Assembly: GCF_013337045.2 (NCBI RefSeq)
Contig: NZ_CP118259.1
Coordinates: 1,550,001-1,614,000, forward strand
Reading direction: 5' to 3'
Source of the DNA: Agrobacterium vitis
GTDB taxonomy: Bacteria; Pseudomonadota; Alphaproteobacteria; Rhizobiales; Rhizobiaceae
Length of the DNA: 64,000 nucleotides
The position numbers and the translations under genes were made by a program. The notes beneath the pieces are model-generated. The model ran no database searches. It worked only from the letters and a program-made list of their open reading frames with translations, and had not been told where the DNA came from. Numbering within the stretch: position 1 is the stretch's first letter; each line of letters opens with the position of its first letter. Below are positions 32,695 to 40,789 of this stretch, piece by piece.

Positions 32695-32873
32695 GCGGAA
32701 GCCTCCAGGGGCGCGTAAACATAGGCCCCGTTGCGATCAATCAGGTAAAGTTCGGTGGAACCGGTGCGCACAACCCAACCCATGCCATCGGGCGGGTCTT
32801 CGGTCGGGGCAACGGGCGTCCAGGAATACAGCGACCCAAGCGCTATGTTGGGCCGGCCAAAATTCAGCGCCAT
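32691..32873 (-). CDS. Small tail-associated protein
   Basis: 60 residues beginning MALNFGRPNIALGS, beta-rich, just upstream of the fibre gene and overlapping its start. The ATG at 32873 is chosen because the longer frame overlaps the upstream gene. It may be a fibre attachment or assembly factor; unknown. Confidence 0.65.
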   Translation of the reverse strand: MALNFGRPNIALGSLYSWTPVAPTEDPPDGMGWVVRTGSTELYLIDRNGAYVYAPLEASA

Positions 32874-32877
32874 GGCA

Positions 32878-33180
32878 TCAATCGCCCTGCATTTCGATCC
32901 GCAGGGCGCTATCACCCTCCGGATAGCCGTAGACATCGCAGGCCTCGGTGAAGCTGGCCGCGTAGGGTTTCAGCGCTGTCATGGTCACGAAGTGAAAACT
33001 GGCGTCACTGGCCGATCCTTCCGGATCAGGCGCAACGGCGGGTGCGTCCGATCCGGCTTCGACACGGCGGATGTAGAGCGTGCCGGTCTTCGGCAGGTTG
33101 ACGAGAACGTTCAGAACGCCATCAGCAATCAGTGTCCATTGCGCCGCTTGGCACAAAACAGCACCGTCTTTCAGGGCCAT
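32878..33180 (-). CDS. Small putative virion protein
   Basis: 100 residues starting MALKDGAVLCQAAQWTLIADG, with AAAGGA before the ATG at 33180. It is beta-rich and acidic towards the end. It lies between lysis and fibre genes; the role is not known. A 16-base palindrome lies 15 bases upstream of the start. Confidence 0.65.
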   Translation of the reverse strand: MALKDGAVLCQAAQWTLIADGVLNVLVNLPKTGTLYIRRVEAGSDAPAVAPDPEGSASDASFHFVTMTALKPYAASFTEACDVYGYPEGDSALRIEMQGD

Positions 33181-33194
33181 AGGAAATCCTTTCG

Positions 33195-33210
33195 CCGCCA
33201 GATCTGGCGG
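33195..33210. repeat. Palindrome CCGCCAGATCTGGCGG
   Basis: A perfect 16-base palindrome in the 90-base gap upstream of the gene starting at 33180. It lacks a T-run on the minus strand, so it is not a clear terminator; it could form a hairpin before the ribosome site or bind a dimeric protein. Confidence 0.5.
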
Positions 33211-33270
33211 TTCCATCGAGGGTTAAACTTTTGAATTACATTGCGGTGGCTACCCGATCAGGACATGTGG

Positions 33271-33918
33271 TCAGCTCGGCGGGCGTTGGCCGTAAAGCTG
33301 GCGCTCGAAACGATCCTGCCGGTCGCGCATATCCAGCAGCAGGTCACGGGCACTATAGGTGGTGGCCTGCCCCTGCTTCAGTTCATCGATCTGCTTTTGC
33401 ATTTGCGCGCGCTGCTGATCCTCGGATTGCCATGCCCGCTCCAGCTCGGCCCGGGGCACCTGGTCTTTGCGGATGGTTTCGAGCTGCGTATTCACCTGGT
33501 TGAATTTGTCGATCAGGTCGTTGCGGGACACGACCCGATTGTTTTCATAAGTCGCCTTGAAATCGGTGAAGGCAGCGACCGATAGAGAATTCTGCGCCGT
33601 GACCCGCAAATCTGTCTTCGTCTCGGAAACTGCTTCCTTGATCGGGCTCAGAGCCTGCGATCCGAGCGCAACGATAATCCCGAAACAGACGCCAGCCGCC
33701 GCCCAGATCACCGGCCACTGTGTCTTGCTGGAGCTGCGCAATTCATTCGACAAAGCATTGATCGAAGATTGCACGCTCTGGAAGCCGGTGTTCATATTCG
33801 ACCTGAGATCGACAATGTCCTTGCCCTGGTTTTCGACGCGCTCGCTCAACCTTGCCCAGGACGCCATCGGGTCGAACAAATTGGTGCTGGCTGCCACGTC
33901 CTGTTCTCCTGTCGCCAT
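33271..33918 (-). CDS. Membrane-anchored coiled-coil protein
   Basis: A 215-residue protein with one membrane segment (PVIWAAAGVCFGIIVALG) and long heptad-like helices on both sides. It sits directly after the spanin genes. It may take part in lysis or tail structure; no family is recognised. Confidence 0.72.
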   Translation of the reverse strand: MATGEQDVAASTNLFDPMASWARLSERVENQGKDIVDLRSNMNTGFQSVQSSINALSNELRSSSKTQWPVIWAAAGVCFGIIVALGSQALSPIKEAVSETKTDLRVTAQNSLSVAAFTDFKATYENNRVVSRNDLIDKFNQVNTQLETIRKDQVPRAELERAWQSEDQQRAQMQKQIDELKQGQATTYSARDLLLDMRDRQDRFERQLYGQRPPS

Positions 33919-33924
33919 CAGCCC

Positions 33925-34215
33925 CTAATTCCCCTGCAATGAATTGATCGTCGCCGCCTTCGCGGCATTTAAGGCACGGCAGTCCGCCAGCGCCTTCCTG
34001 TCCTGGCCCCACAGCCGGTATTCGTCATCCCGGTCCACACCGGCCGGGATGTATGCAAGCCCCGCACAATCGGCCATCACGGCGGCTGATACGTTCGGCT
34101 TGCGGTCATGGCTTGGTTGCGCCGATAGCGTTGAGCGCGTTCCGCACCCCGTCAGGCATGCCACCATCAGAGATAGCAGGGCAGGCAGAAGAGCCAGCAG
34201 CATTCGGTTTCGCAT
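33925..34215 (-). CDS. Rz1: Outer-membrane spanin lipoprotein (Rz1-like)
   Basis: About 96 residues with a lipoprotein signal ending LTGC and a short Ser/Pro-containing mature part. It begins inside the Rz-like gene in another frame and continues past its end, the classical partly overlapped spanin pair. It would be lipidated in the outer membrane and bridge to the inner-membrane spanin for the last step of lysis. Start codons at 34233, 34215 and 34203 are possible. Confidence 0.72.
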   Translation of the reverse strand: MRNRMLLALLPALLSLMVACLTGCGTRSTLSAQPSHDRKPNVSAAVMADCAGLAYIPAGVDRDDEYRLWGQDRKALADCRALNAAKAATINSLQGN

Positions 34216-34588
34216 TTTTTCGTTTCCTCTCATCGGCAAGCGCTGCTTCCAATCCGGCGACCTGCCCGACATGCGCGGCAATGGTGGTGACCAAGGCCGC
34301 ATCAGCGGCATTGATCTGCTTCTGCTGAGCCTCGACCTTGGCAATCTGCTTCAGATCCGCCCGGCGCTGCGCCTCGGCCCATTGCTGGCGAACCTCGATG
34401 CGACCCGATTCCTTCGCGGCGTTAACCTGCTGGGTGATCTTGCCATCGATGATCTGCCAGCCGAAGAACGGCACACGCAGACCTTCATAGTTGATGCATG
34501 TCGCCGCCCATGCCAGAAAGGCACCGACAGCGAGGCCTACGATGATCGACAGACCGATCTTGATGGGGTCAGTGAGCGCCGAGAACAT
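34106..34588 (-). CDS. Rz: Inner-membrane spanin (Rz-like)
   Basis: 160 residues with an N-terminal membrane segment (IGLSIIVGLAVGAFLAWA) and a long periplasmic coiled coil (AEAQRRADLKQIAKVEAQQKQI ...). The ATG at 34588 shares a base with the endolysin stop. Together with the Rz1-like lipoprotein it would fuse inner and outer membranes during lysis. Confidence 0.82.
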   Translation of the reverse strand: MFSALTDPIKIGLSIIVGLAVGAFLAWAATCINYEGLRVPFFGWQIIDGKITQQVNAAKESGRIEVRQQWAEAQRRADLKQIAKVEAQQKQINAADAALVTTIAAHVGQVAGLEAALADERKRKNAKPNAAGSSACPAISDGGMPDGVRNALNAIGATKP

Positions 34589-35112
34589 CAGAGGCCACTC
34601 TTGCAAAGCTCGTACTCACCTATACGGTTTGCATCTCCAAGCTTCCTCCTGCTATCCAATCCCGGTACAACCTCGTTACCGGCGCGGTTGAACCAAGTCA
34701 TAGCTTGGCAACTCCCAAGCCAATCCGCCTTCAGCGCGCGGTTGCGGGCCGTGGATTTGCAGAACGCACCGACACCAACATTGTAAGAAAGGGAGATCGA
34801 GGATGCCCGCCAAGACAGTGGTGCGGCATCATAGCTAGGCACGCACTTCTTGATCGGATCTTCGTAGTCGGTCTTGAGACGCTTCCAGAGCATTTCGTCG
34901 CATTGCTGAGGGGTGTACTGATCACTCATCTTGACGCCTTTTGTCTCGCCGTAGCAGACCGTGACGACTCCAACCATGTCGCGATAAGCCTTGGTTCGCA
35001 AACCCTCCCAGGGCTGCACAAGTGCAGTCCCGGCGAGGATGACAGCGATCCCTCCAGATGCAGCGATAGCCTTTTTGGCGCGAGCGCTGGACTTAAAATT
35101 ATTGATCGGCAT
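34588..35112 (-). CDS. SAR-type endolysin (GH24 lysozyme)
   Basis: A 174-residue lysozyme. An N-terminal hydrophobic, Ala/Gly-rich segment (AIAASGGIAVILAGTALV) fits a signal-arrest-release anchor. The catalytic triad E36, D45, T51 has the E-8-D-5-T spacing of T4-type lysozymes. It cleaves peptidoglycan once released from the membrane by the holin or pinholin. AAAGGA precedes the ATG at 35112. Confidence 0.9.
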   Translation of the reverse strand: MPINNFKSSARAKKAIAASGGIAVILAGTALVQPWEGLRTKAYRDMVGVVTVCYGETKGVKMSDQYTPQQCDEMLWKRLKTDYEDPIKKCVPSYDAAPLSWRASSISLSYNVGVGAFCKSTARNRALKADWLGSCQAMTWFNRAGNEVVPGLDSRRKLGDANRIGEYELCKSGL

Positions 35113-35344
35113 CGGACAATCCTTTCTGGGCAACGACGCGCGCCCATATCGCCGCAAATGTCAAAAGCCCTTGAAGGCCGCGAAGCAGCAGATTGACCCA
35201 CGCCTCAAGGCCGTAGGCACCGTCGACAAGAGCGTCGACAACAGGCTGGATGACAAAAATCAGTCCAGCAGCAGCCGTGAAGCGGACAGACCAGGCCCGG
35301 GCCAGAACCGTTCGCCAATTTTCAACAGGCCTTAAATTGCGCAT
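35099..35344 (-). CDS. Holin-like membrane protein
   Basis: 81 residues with two probable membrane segments (FTAAAGLIFVIQPVVDALV and LLLRGLQGLLTFAAIWARVV). It overlaps the endolysin start by 14 bases. Size, topology and position fit a holin or pinholin that triggers lysis. Confidence 0.75.
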   Translation of the reverse strand: MRNLRPVENWRTVLARAWSVRFTAAAGLIFVIQPVVDALVDGAYGLEAWVNLLLRGLQGLLTFAAIWARVVAQKGLSDADQ

Positions 35345-35408
35345 GGCACACCGCCACCCGCGAAACTCTCCGCGCGATCCATGATCGTTTCCTTATGTTT
35401 GTTAAAAT

Positions 35409-36422
35409 CTACCGGCTGTCCTGGCCGGCCTTGCCCTGCGGCTCGCTCAGGCTGATCGAGGTCGTGTATCCAGACGAGCGGGAAAGCTCGTCAGTCACGC
35501 TCTTGATCGTATAGGTTCCATCCACCCCGGCCCGCAGACCGGAAAGAATGCACTTGCCGCCCGGCTGCGGGGTGGCATCGCCATTGATGACAACCGATCC
35601 CTCGGCCTTGTCACGGCTCGCCTTCCTGGCGCCGGACTTGGCCCGACGGTCGGCATGGTCCTTTGACGAGGCGGAAAACCCGGATTGCAGATCCGCGTCC
35701 ACCTTGTCGCCACTGGCATATTGCGCTGCCAGCCGCGAAGCCTTGTCGAGGTCGTAATAGGTCTCGACCTTCTGCTTGATGCGCGGGCGGTCTGTCACCG
35801 GGGCGAAGCCCGTGGCCGAAAGCAGGATCGACCGGGTGACGGTGAAGGCCGAAAGATCGGCCCCGGTCACACCCTTGCCGTAGGGGACGAACACGGCGGA
35901 TGTGCCGGAAATCCGAAAGATCGCCCCGTGCTCACGCGCCAGCCGCTCGCCAAAGGCAATGAAGCTTTCCGCATCCATTGCCTCCCAATCCAGAACTGTT
36001 TCGGCATAATCGGCATGGACAGAAACCGATATCCCCGCATCTTCACCTGCATCCTGAAGAACAGACTTCAAGGGTTTGCTATCCCAGTGCTTTTCCTTGC
36101 TGGCCTTCGCCTTACCTTTCAACGAAACAGACCGGGCCGTCACCGAAAGCACCGAGCCTGAACCCCGGCTTAGGGACCAGCTGGCCGTATCCACTTCGCC
36201 GTCGAATATGCGGATCGCGCCATTTTCCCGGCCAAGCTCGACATGCACTTTCTGCCCCGTCTGCGGCCAGCGCAGCGTGCCGCCGCTGTCATCGAGGTCG
36301 AATTGCGCGGCATCCGCCGTCTTGTCGACACCCTTGGTGATCGAGGCGGACAGCAAAACGGGCAGGAAGTTTTTCGTCACCACCCGCCCGTCGACCGACA
36401 CCAGAAAATGCGCCTTTGCCAT
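35409..36422 (-). CDS. D: Tail protein gpD (P2 late control D family)
   Basis: A 337-residue baseplate hub protein of the P2 gpD family. The N-terminal part (SITKGVDKTADAAQFDL) and the GQKVHVELG segment are typical; the C-terminal part covers the second barrel. It forms the base of the central spike. The ATG at 36422 shares a base with the gpX stop. Confidence 0.88.
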   Translation of the reverse strand: MAKAHFLVSVDGRVVTKNFLPVLLSASITKGVDKTADAAQFDLDDSGGTLRWPQTGQKVHVELGRENGAIRIFDGEVDTASWSLSRGSGSVLSVTARSVSLKGKAKASKEKHWDSKPLKSVLQDAGEDAGISVSVHADYAETVLDWEAMDAESFIAFGERLAREHGAIFRISGTSAVFVPYGKGVTGADLSAFTVTRSILLSATGFAPVTDRPRIKQKVETYYDLDKASRLAAQYASGDKVDADLQSGFSASSKDHADRRAKSGARKASRDKAEGSVVINGDATPQPGGKCILSGLRAGVDGTYTIKSVTDELSRSSGYTTSISLSEPQGKAGQDSR

Positions 36423-36670
36423 CAGTCAAACAGGCCCGTGATTTTGCTGTCGGTGGTATCGGTCGACAAGGCATCCTTGGTCGGCACGGTCAGCACCGTC
36501 CCGCGCGGGACTTCCGCGCCCTTGCGGGCAAGATCCTGGTTGAGCGACCAGACCTGTTCGCAGGCACCCGCAATCACCTGCCGGTAATGCCGCGCCAGCA
36601 CGCCGGACAGGGTCAGCCCGTCGCGGCCAACGGTGATGGTTTCCGTATCGCTCAAGACACCAGCTCCCAC
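36422..36670 (-). CDS. X: Tail protein gpX (LysM-like)
   Basis: About 82 residues. The pattern TLSGVLARHYRQVIAGACEQVWSLNQDL resembles the LysM-like gpX family of P2 tails, a baseplate component. Start codons are non-canonical: a GTG at 36670 or a TTG at 36655 overlapping the gpU stop (TTGA). Frame and family position support the gene. Confidence 0.78.
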   Translation of the reverse strand: MGAGVLSDTETITVGRDGLTLSGVLARHYRQVIAGACEQVWSLNQDLARKGAEVPRGTVLTVPTKDALSTDTTDSKITGLFD

Positions 36671-37071
36671 AAAGTCGAGAAGTAACTTTCGCCGTCCGGT
36701 GCATCGGACTTTTTCAGCTCGATCTGCATATCGATGACCTGGCCGACACCCTTGGTATTCAGATAGGTGTGACCCTCGGTAATGCGGGTGATGACAAACC
36801 AGCCCATGACCTCGCCATCGCCGCGCACCACCAGCTGCGGCACCTGGTTTTTCAGCAGGGTCTGCAATGTCTTCAGGTTGGACAAGCCACCGAGCTTGTC
36901 GGGAAACAGCCGACCGGCAAGGGTCATCTGTTCCGGCCCCTCGCCCATGGCTTCCAGCGGCGGGCGCTCGCCAATGACGGGCTTGTCAACAAAATCCGCC
37001 GTCGTCTCGCGCGAAACCCCATCGAGGTTGAACTTGAGATCGAAGGTCACCACGCCGATTTGATAGAGCAT
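36652..37071 (-). CDS. U: Tail protein gpU
   Basis: A 139-residue protein with the gpU pattern: MLYQIGVVTFDLKFNLDG and VGERPPLEAMGEGPEQMTLAGRLFPDKLGG. It belongs to the tail completion proteins of P2-like phages. An ATG at 37071 or a GTG at 37074 may be used; AAGG lies upstream. Confidence 0.88.
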   Translation of the reverse strand: MLYQIGVVTFDLKFNLDGVSRETTADFVDKPVIGERPPLEAMGEGPEQMTLAGRLFPDKLGGLSNLKTLQTLLKNQVPQLVVRGDGEVMGWFVITRITEGHTYLNTKGVGQVIDMQIELKKSDAPDGESYFSTLWELVS

Positions 37072-37103
37072 CACATTGCCTTAGGCTGGACAAAACACGA
37101 GCG

Positions 37104-37139
37104 CCCCGCCGAGAGACCCGGCAGGGTGCAGATTTCAGG
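37104..37139 (-). terminator. Weak hairpin upstream of gpU
   Basis: CCCCGCCG (37104-37111) and CGGCAGGG (37119-37126) pair around a seven-base loop. On the minus strand it is followed at some distance by a short T-run (TTTT). A possible attenuator between the inserted cassette and gpU. Confidence 0.3.
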
Positions 37140-37152
37140 TTTTTTCAGGTTT

Positions 37153-37332
37153 TCAGGCGCTCTTGTTGAGCAAATCGGAGACCTGGGGTAACTCAGATTC
37201 CTCCCAGATCTTTCGAGCGGCCTCCTTGCCATAAAGTTCCAGCGCGAATTCCAACAACGTAATCAAGGCATCAGCTTGCTTCAGAGGCATGCCGAAGACC
37301 GTGAGATTATCGATTTCACTGTTCATGTTCAT
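37153..37332 (-). CDS. Small unannotated tail-region protein
   Basis: 59 residues (MNMNSEIDNLTVFGMPLKQA ... VSDLLNKSA), found by reading the gap between gpU and the antirepressor. AGAGGAT lies before the ATG at 37332; a second ATG lies at 37326. The composition is helical and acidic. It may belong to the inserted regulatory cassette. The function is unknown. Confidence 0.6.
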   Translation of the reverse strand: MNMNSEIDNLTVFGMPLKQADALITLLEFALELYGKEAARKIWEESELPQVSDLLNKSA

Positions 37333-37345
37333 ATCCTCTTCACGG

Positions 37346-38086
37346 TCAGGATGTTTGGTCGGATAGTTGGCTCTGATGCTTCAGGCGCACGCCGATATAG
37401 CGTGAACCAGTGCTGACATGCCGCTTCACGATGCCCGCACGGATCAGGAACTTTCCGAAAGAATTATTCATGATGTACGGCGCATCATTCTTTGTCGACC
37501 ACTGCTGATAGCGCAAATATACCTCTTTCCCGGTGACTTCGGCCTTCGGATCGAACACCATGCAATCATCGATGAAATCATAGACATACTTCATCAGCCC
37601 CTTGGCCTGTCTACGCTCATTATCCGGCACTTCATCCTTAGGCATCGGCAGGCCCAGTTCCCGCCACAATGCCGCAGCCGCCGCTTTACCATGTGCGAGC
37701 CGCGCCTCACGCACCATGGCAAGCTGCTCGCGGGCAATTTCCCAATCGATCACCGGCTCCAGGGCGAAGCGACCGGTACGCCGCAACGCCGGCAGAACCT
37801 CGTGGAAGACAAACCGCTTCAAGCGCTCGGCCTCCGGCTTGGTGCTTGAGAAAATCAGGCGGTAGAGACCAGGCTCGTTGATACAAACCGTTTCCTGCTC
37901 TCTGCCGTGGGGGTCGGAAATTCCTACCCCCGATTTTTCGTCGTCGTGCAACTTTCTAAGCGCGTCATTATGGTTCTGAATATTAAGGCACCTGCACACG
38001 TCCTTACCAACAAACCATTCCTGCTCATCTCGTTCAAATGCCCGCACCGGCTGGTTTTCAAAATCGAAGGTGAGAAGCCCGCTCAT
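37346..38086 (-). CDS. BRO-family antirepressor
   Basis: A 246-residue protein. The BRO N-terminal domain (FVGKDVCRCLNIQNHNDALRKL ... INEPGLYRLIFSS ... LKRFVFHEVLPALRRTG) covers residues ~15-105; the C-terminal half is a separate DNA-binding-like domain. Such antirepressors inactivate phage repressors by binding. It lies inside the late tail region on the same strand and is preceded by a small gene and an Arc-type repressor gene. Confidence 0.88.
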   Translation of the reverse strand: MSGLLTFDFENQPVRAFERDEQEWFVGKDVCRCLNIQNHNDALRKLHDDEKSGVGISDPHGREQETVCINEPGLYRLIFSSTKPEAERLKRFVFHEVLPALRRTGRFALEPVIDWEIAREQLAMVREARLAHGKAAAAALWRELGLPMPKDEVPDNERRQAKGLMKYVYDFIDDCMVFDPKAEVTGKEVYLRYQQWSTKNDAPYIMNNSFGKFLIRAGIVKRHVSTGSRYIGVRLKHQSQLSDQTS

Positions 38087-38391
38087 GCTGCAATTCCTTC
38101 CTGTTCGGCTTCATTCCGTTCCTGCGTTTCAATCACCGTGATGAGATATTTCTCCGCATCGTCCACCAGACCTTCCAGATACCAGGAAAGCTCCAGCGCC
38201 GATTTGTTGCGGCGATAGGTCGTTTCCGCATCTTCGATCACCAAGAGATCGTTGATCGCGTAAACGATGCGCTGAATGGATGTGATCTTGCCCTCGACAT
38301 TTGCCAGCAGGCAGGCCAGAGGCACAGGCTTTCTTGACGTGGGCCGGGGTCTTGCCAGACCGGGCGTGGATTTGCTATTATGCTTTCGCAT
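38083..38391 (-). CDS. Unknown protein of the antirepressor cassette
   Basis: 102 residues: a basic N-terminus (KSTPGLARPRPTSRKPVP) followed by helices with many acidic residues. AAGGAGA precedes the ATG; the stop overlaps the antirepressor start (ATGA). Unknown function, presumably co-regulated with the antirepressor. Confidence 0.7.
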   Translation of the reverse strand: MRKHNSKSTPGLARPRPTSRKPVPLACLLANVEGKITSIQRIVYAINDLLVIEDAETTYRRNKSALELSWYLEGLVDDAEKYLITVIETQERNEAEQEGIAA

Positions 38392-38458
38392 GTTCGATCT
38401 CCTTAGGTTGGAGCATGTTGCAGACCCTTACGGGATTGTTGAGAAAGAGCGGGAAGGT

Positions 38459-38629
38459 TTACGAGGCCTTGTTCCCGCTCTTTTCGTTTTGATGGATCTC
38501 CATTTTTTGCTTGAGAATGAAGATAATTTCTGAAGTCGCAGACCTCAGGTTGGCTTCTGCCTGGCTCATTACCCATGCTTTTATGTCGCTCGGGATGCGG
38601 AGCCGAAAGTGTTCGTCGTTTCTCGCCAT
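38459..38629 (-). CDS. Arc-family repressor, short paralogue
   Basis: 56 residues, found by reading the minus strand: MARNDEHFRLRIPSDIKAWV ... RSATSEIIFILKQKM. This is a ribbon-helix-helix protein (RLRIP strand, then two helices). It starts 89 bases from a divergent, longer Arc protein and shares its FRLRIP core. In P22 the similarly placed Arc represses the antirepressor gene; the same is likely here. Confidence 0.75.
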   Translation of the reverse strand: MARNDEHFRLRIPSDIKAWVMSQAEANLRSATSEIIFILKQKMEIHQNEKSGNKAS

Positions 38630-38640
38630 TGCCGTTTCCT

Positions 38641-38684
38641 ATGACGCATTGTGCGTCACTTCTATATAGCGCACAATGCGTCAT
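38641..38684. promoter_or_regulatory. Operator between divergent Arc genes
   Basis: Perfect 15-base inverted repeat ATGACGCATTGTGCG (38641-38655) and its complement at 38670-38684, separated by 14 bases. The core TGCGTCA recurs near 38713-38719. It is a likely binding site for one or both Arc-type proteins, controlling both divergent promoters. Confidence 0.75.
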
Positions 38685-38718
38685 TGTCGTCAATCAAAAA
38701 GTGCGGCATATGTGCGTC

Positions 38719-38967
38719 ATGGCAAAAGATGATCCGCATTTCCGGCTTCGAATTCCGGAAACTCTGAAAAATCAAATCGAGAGCGCAGCCGAAAGCAATC
38801 ATCGATCTATAAATGCCGAGATAATTCATCGGCTCGAACAGTCGTTTGCCACCCTGCCAGATTTGGATGAGGATGACCTACAAGCCATCCTTCGGCAAAT
38901 TGACGTTGTGAAATACAATATCGTCAAAGCCCACTCCAAGAAAAATCAGCAGAACAGCGGCGACTAA
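38719..38967 (+). CDS. Arc-family repressor, long paralogue
   Basis: 82 residues: the ribbon-helix-helix MAKDDPHFRLRIPETLKNQIESAAESNHRSINAEIIHRLEQ, followed by a C-terminal helix. It is transcribed opposite to all tail genes around it. A start at 38719 is preferred; an ATG at 38710 is possible. It may bind the inverted repeat upstream and repress both its own gene and the antirepressor operon. Confidence 0.82.
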   Translation: MAKDDPHFRLRIPETLKNQIESAAESNHRSINAEIIHRLEQSFATLPDLDEDDLQAILRQIDVVKYNIVKAHSKKNQQNSGD

Positions 38968-38973
38968 GACCGC

Positions 38974-38991
38974 CTGCTCAATTTTGAGCAG
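38974..38991. terminator. Hairpin between convergent genes
   Basis: CTGCTCAA and TTGAGCAG arms with a two-base loop, between the Arc gene and the tape measure stop. It lacks a T-run, but sits where the two transcripts converge. Confidence 0.4.
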
Positions 38992-38997
38992 ACGGTA

Positions 38998-40785
38998 TCA
39001 AGGCGCGTCGATAAACTGCCCGTTGCTCTGCTGCTGCACCGCCTGCCCCGTGCTGCGTGGCTGCCCACCGCCCGGGTTGGCCATGAAGGAACCGAGGGCT
39101 CCGGAGATTTTCGAGACGATGGCAGACCCTATGGCGGCGCCAATCGCACCCGCCTGGCTCTGCATAGTATCGGCCGCCGCCTTGCCTGCTGCACCGCCAC
39201 CTTGGGTGATCTGGTCGGAAATCACGGTGCCAATATTCGGCGCACCATTGGTGCCCATCAGCGCCGCATCCATTTGCTGCTGGAGTAATTCATTCTCACT
39301 CAAGGCAGATTGCACGGACCCTGCCGCTTTTGGCCATTGACGTGGCGGGCCATCGGTAAATTCGGCCATCACGTCTTTCTGTTCGCCGCTTTTCACCCGT
39401 TTGGTCGCCTCGAAATAGGCGTTGCCCGCCTCCCATGGCCAGGCATTCGGATTGCGGGCATTCCAGGCCCCCTTATATCCGGTCGCCTCACTCTGCACTG
39501 CCTTGATGCGCTCGCTTTCCGCTTCGCTGGCTTTGCGGTTCGCATCCATCTGTTCATTAATGTAGCTCAAAGCCGGGCTTGCCACCTTGGCAACACCAGA
39601 GCCGACATTCTTCACCAGCCGATCCCATTCATTATTGAGATCCTGCAACTTGGCTTTGCTATCGCCAATGACCTGCGCAAAATCCCGCATGGTCGAACCA
39701 TCGACATTTTTCAGGGATGCATTCAACTTGTTCATTTCCTCGCGCTGGGTGATCAGGCCACGCACACCGGCCTGCATCTGCGCATCGGGAAACAGCAATG
39801 TCAGCTTGGAGAGATCGCCTTTTGTGGCGATCAGGCTCATATCAAGCAAAACGTCGATCACATCCTTGCCGCTCTTGCGGGCCTTATCCAATGACTTCGG
39901 CAGGTCAATGCCGAATTTCTTGAACTTGGTGGCGGTGTCAGCCGAATACATCTTCTGAAGGATGTTTTGCAAATTGGTTGCCGCCTCGCCGGAGGTGCCG
40001 GTCTGGTTGCGCAAAACCTGCAACATCGCCACCATCTTCTCCAGTCCAGCGGTACCCTTGTACCCAAGGGCCGCGAAGGCTGGCAGCAGACTTGGCAGTT
40101 CGGACGCCATATCCTTCAGCTCAAACTTGCCAGCCTTGCCGCCTGCCACCAGAATATCGAAGGCATGCTGCATGTCTTTGGCACCAATCTTCAGCGATCC
40201 GGACATCGAATCTGCCGTCAACGCCATATCGGAGATAGCCGCACCGGATGCCTGCGCCGTCATCGTTACCGCTGGCAGAAACTGCATCGCTTCATCAAGC
40301 GAACGCCCAGATGAAACCAGCGTCTCCAAACCTTCGACAACATCGGAAAAGGCCATCTTGGTCGTAGACGCGACTTCCTGAAGCTTGGCAATTGTCGGCT
40401 GAATTGCATCGGCACCCTTATCGGCGTTGATCACGATGCGGTTGACCCGGCGCTCCAGCTCGGCAAAGTCAACATAGGCCTTGCCCGCAGCGGCGCCAGC
40501 GATGGCAACACCGCTGGCCAGGCGGCCTATAACCGCCGCCCGCGAAGCCACGCTTCTGGCATGGTTTTCTCTCATCTGGGCAAGCCGCGCTTCCTCGGCA
40601 GCCTGCCGCTCCATCATCAGGCGTTCCATCGACCTGTCTTTATTAGACAGCCGCAAGCCCTTGCTGGACAGCATATAATCCCGCTCTGCCTTTTGCAGAC
40701 GGCTCATATTGCCGATAACAGCCGATGTTTTCGCGCCGGTCTTGTCGACCAGATCGACCACCAGCGAGGCTTGCAACTTGCTCAA
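38998..40785 (-). CDS. Tail tape measure protein
   Basis: A 595-residue tape measure, mostly helical, with the conserved segment SSGRSLDEAMQFLPAVTMTAQ ... MALTADSMSG typical of the family. Its length sets tail length and is modest, so the tail is expected to be short for a myovirus. The start codon is TTG at 40785, five bases after the chaperone stop. A Gln/Gly-rich C-terminus ends QQSNGQFIDAP. Confidence 0.9.
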   Translation of the reverse strand: MSKLQASLVVDLVDKTGAKTSAVIGNMSRLQKAERDYMLSSKGLRLSNKDRSMERLMMERQAAEEARLAQMRENHARSVASRAAVIGRLASGVAIAGAAAGKAYVDFAELERRVNRIVINADKGADAIQPTIAKLQEVASTTKMAFSDVVEGLETLVSSGRSLDEAMQFLPAVTMTAQASGAAISDMALTADSMSGSLKIGAKDMQHAFDILVAGGKAGKFELKDMASELPSLLPAFAALGYKGTAGLEKMVAMLQVLRNQTGTSGEAATNLQNILQKMYSADTATKFKKFGIDLPKSLDKARKSGKDVIDVLLDMSLIATKGDLSKLTLLFPDAQMQAGVRGLITQREEMNKLNASLKNVDGSTMRDFAQVIGDSKAKLQDLNNEWDRLVKNVGSGVAKVASPALSYINEQMDANRKASEAESERIKAVQSEATGYKGAWNARNPNAWPWEAGNAYFEATKRVKSGEQKDVMAEFTDGPPRQWPKAAGSVQSALSENELLQQQMDAALMGTNGAPNIGTVISDQITQGGGAAGKAAADTMQSQAGAIGAAIGSAIVSKISGALGSFMANPGGGQPRSTGQAVQQQSNGQFIDAP

Positions 40786-40789
40786 CGGA

